A stretch of DNA of 15,955 bases from positions 177,306-193,260 of the forward strand of contig CAJUNC010000002.1 of NCBI GenBank assembly GCA_910587695.1, given 5' to 3'. Shown here piece by piece: positions 1 through 7,200 of this stretch. Both the position numbers and the translations under genes were made by a program. Numbering within the stretch: position 1 is the stretch's first letter; each line of letters begins with the position of its first letter. This DNA comes from an uncultured Lactobacillus sp. GTDB lineage: Bacteria > Bacillota > Bacilli > Lactobacillales > Lactobacillaceae. The notes below the pieces were generated by a model that saw nothing but the letters and a program-made list of their open reading frames with translations, was not told where the DNA came from and made no database searches.

Positions 1-3000
1 GCAATATGCAACGAGGCATTCAAGATCTTCGTCCGTACGGATCAGAAAAGCATGCATATTACAATGAAGACGGCTGGATGCAATATGGTTGGCAATGGGT
101 AAATAATGCGACCCATTACTTTGATACATATGATGGGGCGATGGCAGTCGGTGAAAAGAAAATAAATGATCATTGGTATCTCTTCGATAAAGATGGCAAT
201 ATGCAACGAGGCATTCAAGATCTTCGTCCGTACGGATCAGAAAAGCATGCATATTACAATGAAGACGGCTGGATGCAATATGGTTGGCAATGGGTAAATA
301 ATGCGACCCATTACTTTGATACATATGATGGGGCGATGGCAGTCGGTGAAAAGAAAATAAATGATCATTGGTATCTCTTCGATAAAGATGGCAATATGCA
401 ACGAGGCATTCAAGATCTTCGTCCGTACGGATCAGAAAAGCATGCATATTACAATGAAGACGGCTGGATGCAATATGGTTGGCAATGGGTAAATAATGCG
501 ACTCATTACTTTGACACATATGATGGGGCGATGGCAGTCGGTGAAAAGAAGATAAATGATCATTGGTATCTCTTTAATGATCAAGGTGAAATGCAACGAG
601 GATTACAATATTTACCTAAGGAAAATAAATTAGTGTTGTATGATAACGATGGTTGGATGCAATACGGTGAACAAGCTGTAGGTAATAAGAAGTATTATTT
701 TGATACATTTAATGGTGCTTTAAAAGCTACAAGTTTAAATAATATAGCTGATCGTTGGTTTTTATTTGGAGATACGGGCGATCTTTTGACAGGTATCCAA
801 GAGGTAAATGGTGAAAAGCTATTTTTTGATAAAGATACAGCACAATTAAAGACAGGTTTACAAAAAATAAATTCAAATATTGTATATGTCGATCCTAAAA
901 CAGCTAGCTATAAAAAGAATTTTTTATTTAATGATAATGGTAAGTGGTATTATTTTGATAGCCAGACAGGTATTGGAAGTGAGAAACAACCTAATTCTTA
1001 TACGCTAACTGATCTATCAGTGAGTGATGATTATCGCAGTGGAAATATGCTCTATTCACATGATGATAAAAATATTGAAAACGTTGATGGTTATCTAACG
1101 GCTGATTCATGGTATCGGCCAAAAGAAATTTTAGACAACGGTGAAAATTGGCGCCTTTCAACTGCAAATGATAAACGTCCACTACTGATGGTGTGGTGGC
1201 CTAATAAAGAGGTAAAAGTAAATTATCTCAATTTCATGGCAAATAAAGGACTATTACAACAAAATAACTTCTCAACTAGCGATAATAGCAAGGAGCTACA
1301 AAGGGCTGCTGAGGAAGTTCAAAAGAACATCGAAAAGAAGATCTCAGCCGAGAATGGAGAAACAGAATGGCTCAGAGAAACTTTGAGCGATTTTATTGCT
1401 ACACAACCGATGTGGAATCGTGAAAGTGAAGATCCAGCATACTTTGGTTTTCAATTCCAAGGTGGCTTCTTAAAATATGTCAACAATGATCTTGTACCAG
1501 ATACTGCATCTGATTGGAGATTGATGGGTCGTCAACCGATAAATATTGACGGAAAAGGTGAGCAAGGGGCAGAGTTCTTATTGGCAAACGACATAGATAA
1601 CTCTAATCCGATCGTTCAAGCAGAACAATTGAATTGGTTACACTACTTATTGAACTTTGGAAACATTACTGCTAATGACTCACAAGCAAACTTTGATGGA
1701 ATTCGAATCGATGCGGTGGATAATGTTGATGCAGATCTATTATCCATTGCTGGTGATTATATGCGTGCAGCATATGGGACTTCAGAAAATGATGCTAATG
1801 CCAATAAACATCTTTCAATTTTGGAAGATTGGAATATCAACGATGCAGAGTACACTAAAAAAATTGGAACTCCACAAATTTCTATTGATAACCATACTGT
1901 GACTCAGATAACAGCTTCTTTAAGTAAGCAACAAGGTGAAAATGACCGTATGGGGCGTTTTCTTGAATGGTATATGGTCGATCGGGGCAATGATGATAGT
2001 GAGAATGTTGCGATCCCTAGTTTTGCCTTCGTTAGAGCACATGATTACGCTGTTCAAGACATGGTGCAACAAGCCACGACTGATGCTACTGGTGCAGAAG
2101 CAAATCATTCTAATTGGGATCAATTAGCAAAAGGGCTAGAATTATACAATGCTGACCAAGCAAAGACCGTGAAAAAATACAATCGCTACAATATTCCAAG
2201 CTCGTATGCATTGTTATTGACAAATAAAGATAGCATCCCACGTGTTTACTATGGTGATGTCTTTACCGATGGTGGACAATATATGTCTCAAAAGTCGATC
2301 TATTACGATGTTATCGATAATTTGTTACGCTCTAGGGTCAAATATGTAGCAGGTGGTCAAACAATGGCTGTTGACCAACATGATATTTTGACAAGTGTTC
2401 GTTTCGGTAAGGGAGCAATGAAAGCAAGTGATACGGGTACTGATGAAACTAGAACAGAAGGTATCGGAGTCATTATTTCTAATAATACTGATTTAAAACT
2501 TTCTGATGGTGAACAGGTAGTATTGCATATGGGAGCTGCTCACCGTAACCAAGCATATCGGCCGGTTGTACTTTCAACAAATGATGGTATTGAGAATTAT
2601 ACATCAGATACTAATGCACCAGTTATGTATACAGATAATAATGGTGATCTGATCTTCAGTAACAAAGATGTCGTAGTTAACGGAAATGTGTTGGCAAATA
2701 CAAGTGTTAGGGGCGTAACTAATCCATTTGTAACAGGTTATCTTGCTGTTTGGGTCCCGGTAGGTGCTGAAAGTGATCAAGATGCACGGACACCAGCATC
2801 AACAGAAAAACATGATAATGATGAAATGTTCAGATCAAATGCTGCAACAGATTCAAATATTATATATGAAGGTTTTTCTAACTTCCAAGCTCCACCAGCA
2901 AGTCCAGAGCAGGCTGCCAATGTGGTGATCGCTAAGAATGTTGATTTGTTCAAGCAATGGGGGATCACAAGCTTCGAATTTGCACCGCAATATCGTTCAA

Positions 3001-3908
3001 GTACAGATGGTACTTTTATCGACTCCATTATTAGCAATGGTTATGCCTTTACAGATCGTTATGATCTAGGCTTTGGTGAACCAACTAAATATGGAACAGA
3101 TAGTGATCTGCGTCAAGCATTGCGTAGTTTACATGAAGTTGGGATACAAGCAATTGCTGACTGGGTCCCAGATCAAGTCTATGCTTTGCCAGGTAAAGAA
3201 GTTGTTGCAGCTACTCGAGTAGATGACCATGGAAATTACATTGATGGTTCTCAGATCAATGATACATTGTACGTTGCTAATACTCGTGGTGGTGGAGAGT
3301 ACCAAAATAAATTTGGGGGTGCATTCTTGGAAGAGTTGAAGCAAAAGTATCCACAACTATTCCAAAAATCTCAAGTTTCAACTGGTGTTCCGATCAATGG
3401 TGATGTGCAGATCAAAGAATGGTCAGCTAAATATATGAACGGTACTAATATTTTGAGTAGAGGTGCTGGCTATGTTTTGAAGGATAAAAATAGTGGCGTA
3501 TATTTCAATGTTGATCGTAATGGATTGCCAATACAGCTTAAAAATTCTTCACTAGACAGTGCTTTTGTTGAAAATGAAGATGGAAGTATTAGTTATTTTA
3601 AAGATGGTAAGTTATATCGAAACCAATTTTTAGAAAAAGATGGTAACTGGTATTATTTCGATGATGCTGGTCATATGGTTCGTGAAAATGGCGATTCTAA
3701 TAATGGTTTTGTAGTTTTAGATGCTCCAGAATATGGAGGAGTGTATTTCTTTATGGATAACGGGGTCTCATTTAGAAATGGATTCATGACTGCACGGGAT
3801 GGAGCAACATATTACTTTGATCAATATGGTAGAATGATCAAAAATCAGAAAAAAGAGATCAATGGAGCGGAATATAATTTCGATAAAAATGGACGATTGA
3901 TCAAATAG
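1..3908 (+). CDS. GH70 glucansucrase (sucrose-dependent alpha-glucan synthase), 5' partial
   Basis: Extracellular glucosyltransferase that splits sucrose and polymerises the glucose into alpha-glucan. The reading frame (codons from base 3) is open at the left edge, so signal peptide and start lie upstream. Counting from the Met at base 6: residues 1 to about 330 are YG-type glucan-binding repeats; 350-1190 are the GH70 core; 1195-1300 are a short tail of the same repeat type. The motifs come in the permuted GH70 order. Motif II FDGIRIDAVDNVD has nucleophile D569. Motif III HLSILEDWN has acid/base E607. Motif IV FVRAHDYAVQ has transition-state stabiliser D680. Motif I ADWVPDQVY lies last (1051-1059), which separates GH70 from GH13. 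All catalytic residues are present, so activity is expected. The triplet after HD is YAV, not the SEV typical of dextransucrases; alternansucrase has YDA as I recall, so linkage type is open. Stop is TAG. There is no sorting signal, so surface retention probably relies on the repeats. Confidence 0.95.
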   Translation, partial: NMQRGIQDLRPYGSEKHAYYNEDGWMQYGWQWVNNATHYFDTYDGAMAVGEKKINDHWYLFDKDGNMQRGIQDLRPYGSEKHAYYNEDGWMQYGWQWVNNATHYFDTYDGAMAVGEKKINDHWYLFDKDGNMQRGIQDLRPYGSEKHAYYNEDGWMQYGWQWVNNATHYFDTYDGAMAVGEKKINDHWYLFNDQGEMQRGLQYLPKENKLVLYDNDGWMQYGEQAVGNKKYYFDTFNGALKATSLNNIADRWFLFGDTGDLLTGIQEVNGEKLFFDKDTAQLKTGLQKINSNIVYVDPKTASYKKNFLFNDNGKWYYFDSQTGIGSEKQPNSYTLTDLSVSDDYRSGNMLYSHDDKNIENVDGYLTADSWYRPKEILDNGENWRLSTANDKRPLLMVWWPNKEVKVNYLNFMANKGLLQQNNFSTSDNSKELQRAAEEVQKNIEKKISAENGETEWLRETLSDFIATQPMWNRESEDPAYFGFQFQGGFLKYVNNDLVPDTASDWRLMGRQPINIDGKGEQGAEFLLANDIDNSNPIVQAEQLNWLHYLLNFGNITANDSQANFDGIRIDAVDNVDADLLSIAGDYMRAAYGTSENDANANKHLSILEDWNINDAEYTKKIGTPQISIDNHTVTQITASLSKQQGENDRMGRFLEWYMVDRGNDDSENVAIPSFAFVRAHDYAVQDMVQQATTDATGAEANHSNWDQLAKGLELYNADQAKTVKKYNRYNIPSSYALLLTNKDSIPRVYYGDVFTDGGQYMSQKSIYYDVIDNLLRSRVKYVAGGQTMAVDQHDILTSVRFGKGAMKASDTGTDETRTEGIGVIISNNTDLKLSDGEQVVLHMGAAHRNQAYRPVVLSTNDGIENYTSDTNAPVMYTDNNGDLIFSNKDVVVNGNVLANTSVRGVTNPFVTGYLAVWVPVGAESDQDARTPASTEKHDNDEMFRSNAATDSNIIYEGFSNFQAPPASPEQAANVVIAKNVDLFKQWGITSFEFAPQYRSSTDGTFIDSIISNGYAFTDRYDLGFGEPTKYGTDSDLRQALRSLHEVGIQAIADWVPDQVYALPGKEVVAATRVDDHGNYIDGSQINDTLYVANTRGGGEYQNKFGGAFLEELKQKYPQLFQKSQVSTGVPINGDVQIKEWSAKYMNGTNILSRGAGYVLKDKNSGVYFNVDRNGLPIQLKNSSLDSAFVENEDGSISYFKDGKLYRNQFLEKDGNWYYFDDAGHMVRENGDSNNGFVVLDAPEYGGVYFFMDNGVSFRNGFMTARDGATYYFDQYGRMIKNQKKEINGAEYNFDKNGRLIK
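6..593 (+). repeat. 195-bp tandem repeats encoding 65-residue glucan-binding modules (glucansucrase)
   Basis: Three units start at 6, 201 and 396, a period of 195 bp (65 codons). Units 1 and 2 look identical base for base. Unit 3 has a few silent changes and diverges near its end. Each unit encodes MQRGIQDL, then GWMQYGWQW, YFDTYDGAMAVG and INDHWYLFD, the aromatic and Gly pattern of cell-wall/glucan-binding YG repeats. The array continues into the left edge, so total copy number is unknown. Degenerate copies follow to about 990. Confidence 0.93.
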
Positions 3909-3911
3909 AAG

Positions 3912-4113
3912 AAAAAAGGCTGTGGCATAAGTAGTCTTTAATATTATATATATTAATGAAAATTACCGCTAAAGAATTACTATTCGTTGTTTAGTTGGTA
4001 CTTGATTCTGTAAAGTCTTAAAAACTAGTATTTTCAGGATAAAGAAAGACATCTTCAAAATTCCAACGTTCGGAATTTGAAGATGTTTTTTTACTTATAT
4101 CACAACCTCTTTT
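3912..4113. repeat. 202-bp segment bounded by imperfect inverted repeats (possible MITE or split terminator)
   Basis: The left arm, 3912-3933, contains GGCTGTGGCATAAGTA. The right arm, 4092-4113, contains TACTTATATCACAACC. The arms are inverted complements over about 22 nt with four or so differences, one of which is a G-U pair in RNA. The interior (3934-4091) is AT-rich, has no convincing ORF, and contains the terminator hairpin. It could be a small non-autonomous element, or an ancestral terminator whose loop was enlarged by an insertion. No clear target-site duplication is visible. Confidence 0.4.
4049..4092 (+). terminator. Rho-independent terminator downstream of the glucansucrase gene
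   Basis: The left arm ACATCTTCAAAATTCC (4049-4064) pairs with GGAATTTGAAGATGT (4072-4086) with one bulged A. The loop is 7 nt, and the right arm is followed directly by a run of T (4087-4092). It sits about 140 nt after the glucansucrase stop and before the galactanase promoter. An A-rich stretch precedes the left arm, so it could also work weakly in reverse. Confidence 0.85.
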
Positions 4114-4161
4114 GTATAAGTACTGAGAATAGGATGTTTTTAGTAAAAAAGTATTTTTAAA

Positions 4162-4190
4162 TACACTTTTATTAATATTGGTGGTAAAAT
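4162..4190 (+). promoter_or_regulatory. Putative sigma-A promoter of the galactanase gene
   Basis: An extended -10 element, TGG then TAAAAT (4182-4190), lies 34 nt before the start codon. The region 17 nt upstream, TACACT (4162-4167), is a poor -35, which fits an extended -10 promoter. The surrounding DNA is very AT-rich. A 14-nt palindrome, GTATTTTTAAATAC (4151-4164), overlaps the -35 region and could be an operator, but it may only reflect base composition. Confidence 0.5.
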
Positions 4191-4210
4191 TAGTCTGTTT
4201 ATAGTAATTC

Positions 4211-4216
4211 GGGAGG
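4211..4216 (+). promoter_or_regulatory. Ribosome binding site of the galactanase gene
   Basis: GGGAGG lies 8 nt before the ATG at 4225. It fixes that ATG as the start even though the signal peptide's hydrophobic stretch begins only about 20 residues in. Confidence 0.85.
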
Positions 4217-4224
4217 CTTTAGTA

Positions 4225-7200
4225 ATGGATATTGAACGGTTAGAAAAAATTCTGGCTAATCAAACGGTAAAATCTAAAAAACTTATTTATATTTCTAGTT
4301 TAACGATTGCTTTATTAGCGACCGGTGCCTGTAATCAGCAAGATGTTTCGGCAGACCAAGTCAATGCTTCTGAAACATCCAAGGTACAAGAACCAACTGA
4401 GGAGATCAAGAAAACTTCTGAAACAGTAGGATCAGAAAATGATGGTCAAAAAACAAGTACTACGATCAGCACAACGCCTAAAGAATCTGAACAAGTAGAG
4501 ATAAATACACCTGAGAAAGATGCTACCAAGGATACAACGGTTCAAAATACAGTAAAAGAGACTACAGTAGTAAATAGCCCAAATACCGATAATAGTAAAA
4601 ATGATCTAGTTGAGCAAAAACGTGATGATCATTGGTATTTAGTAAATGAAACGACTGGTCAACAAATGACAGGGTTTCAAGAGCTAAAAGACCAAAATAA
4701 AACAGTTTACTACAGTCCAGAAAATGGTCAGATGCAGTATGGTTGGCAAGATATTAAAAATAATAAATACTATTTTGATACCTATAATGGTGCAATGACA
4801 ACTGGTCAGAAGAATATCGATGGCAATTGGTATTTGTTTAATAATGAAGGTCAAATGCAACGAGGCTTCCAAGATCTCAAAGATTATGGTGAAAATAAGA
4901 CAGTTTACTATGATGATAATGGTCAAATGCAGTACGGTCAACAAAAGATCAATGGTGCTTGGTATAACTTTGATACTTACGATGGCGCAATGAAGACAGG
5001 CTTTATAAAGATACCTGACCAAAATAAAACAGTCTACTATGATGATAATGGTCAAATGCAATACGGTTGGCAATGGATCGATAATGCGACCCGCTACTTT
5101 GATACGTTCAATGGTGCGATGGCGATCGGTCAAAAGAAGATCAACGAGCATTGGTATCTATTTGATAATAATGGTGCAATGCAACGGGGTTTCCAAAATC
5201 TCAAAGACTATGGTGATAACAAAACGGTTTATTATAACCAAGATGGTTGGATGCAATACGGTTGGCAATGGTTAGATAACGCGACCCGCTACTTTGACAC
5301 GTTCAACGGTGCGATGGCGATCGGTCAAAAAAAGATCAATGATCATTGGTATCTATTTGATAAGAACGGTGCAATGCAACGGGGTTTCCAAAATCTCAAA
5401 GACTATGGTGATAACAAAACGGTTTATTATAACCAAGATGGTTGGATGCAATACGGTTGGCAATGGTTAGATAACGCGACCCGCTACTTTGACACGTTCA
5501 ACGGTGCGATGGCGATCGGTCAAAAAAAGATCAATGATCATTGGTATCTATTTGATAAGAACGGTGCAATGCAACGGGGTTTCCAAAATCTCAAAGACTA
5601 TGGTGATAACAAAACGGTTTATTATAACCAAGATGGTTGGATGCAATACGGTTGGCAATGGTTAGATAACGCGACCCGCTACTTTGACACGTTCAACGGT
5701 GCGATGGCGATCGGTCAAAAAAAGATCAATGATCATTGGTATCTATTTGATAAGAACGGTGCAATGCAACGGGGTTTCCAATACCTGCCAGAGGATAAAA
5801 AAGTTGCTTACTATAACCAAGATGGTTGGATGCTATATGGTAAGCAAAATATTGCTGGTAAAACATATAGCTTTAACACATATAATGGTGCCTTAGAGAA
5901 TATGGATGGTCAGCAAAAGCTGGATGGAAATTGGTATTTATTTAATAAAGGTGAAGTTTTGACTGGTTTCCAAGAGATCAAAGATCAAAATAAGACAGTC
6001 TACTATGACCCAAATACAGCACGGATGCAGTATGGTTGGCAAACGATCGCTAATAATAAATATTATTTTGACACCTATAATGGTGCGATGTATACAGGTA
6101 GTCATTTGATCGATGGGGTAGATTACTCTTTTAATGATGATGGAACCTTATTGCCATTAACGATCCAAACTTATCGTGAAATGGTTGCTAAAGAAGTAGC
6201 TGATGATATCCAAAAAACTTATGGTCAAAATGTTGACTATGATTGGAACAATCAAAATGATAACTATCTAGCTTTTACGTTACATGATACAGCCCAATTA
6301 GTTGCACGTAATAATTTAGCTGCAACTTCTGAAGCTGTGCAAAAGAATCTAGCAAATAATGCGTTGTTTACAGGTACAGCAAATGTAGTGTGGACTAAGA
6401 GTTATAAAGATATGCAACAAGCGATCACTCAAGCTGCAAATGATTTTATGACTGCTTTTACGCCAAAGTCCGATTTATCTAAGGCAGCTATCGGTGTCGG
6501 TGCTAAGGAAATGAATGATAGTATAAATGTTGCTATTATTATCTTTACACCTGGTAAAGATGATGCACCTAAGGAAGAAATGGTCGATTCAACACTTACT
6601 GCTAGTGTATCCGATGTTTACAAAGCACCGGGGGTAAACGCACAAGTTAGTGATGATCTACAAGTAGGAGATACGCTCAGTACAGACGAATTAGGAAATA
6701 CTTTTAAAGTATCTCCAAACTTATTGAACGGTGTTAAGGGACAAAAGATCAGTGAACAAAATTTGAAATTGATCTTCAGTAGTTTACCAGGAAATGAATC
6801 AGGACTAGAGGGCCAAAAACTTTATAAGGGAACAGACGGTAATGAATATCATTATGTCTTTTGGCTAAATGATACTTTTGCTGGTCAGAAAGTTGGTAAG
6901 CAAGAAGCATTTTTAGCTGCAAATAAAGATGCTGTATATGGTGAACCATTAAAGGTCAGCTACTCTGCAACATTGACTTGGGGGGCTCCAGTTGAAGAGT
7001 CAACAGGTATTACAGGTGTACCAACTAGTCAAATGACAGATGAGCAGATCGATCTTGCTTATAAAACAGGGACAAATACTGGCTTGCGTTATGACGCTGT
7101 TACGGTCAAACCGATCGAAGGGATGACCGATGATATGATCCGCGGAGTTGATATCGGTAGTTATCAATCTTTGATCAACGCCGGCGTAAAATTCTATGAC

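Noticed and set aside
991..3356. Several 60-90 codon frames on both strands within the glucansucrase
   Set aside because: All lie inside the continuous GH70 frame with intact catalytic motifs and have no start signals or recognisable products.
3909..4224. Catabolite-repression (cre) site before the galactanase
   Set aside because: I looked for a WTGNAANCGNWNNCW-like sequence around the promoter and saw none good enough; the CG in 4065-4071 belongs to the terminator loop.
4684..5151. 155-codon open frame on the minus strand inside the galactanase repeats
   Set aside because: It is the mirror of a low-complexity repeat array. The protein lacks a plausible start signal and resembles no family; the plus-strand frame is clearly coding.
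5188..5772. Regular direct repeats considered as a CRISPR array
   Set aside because: Units are 195 bp, contiguous without spacers, and encode in-frame protein repeats.
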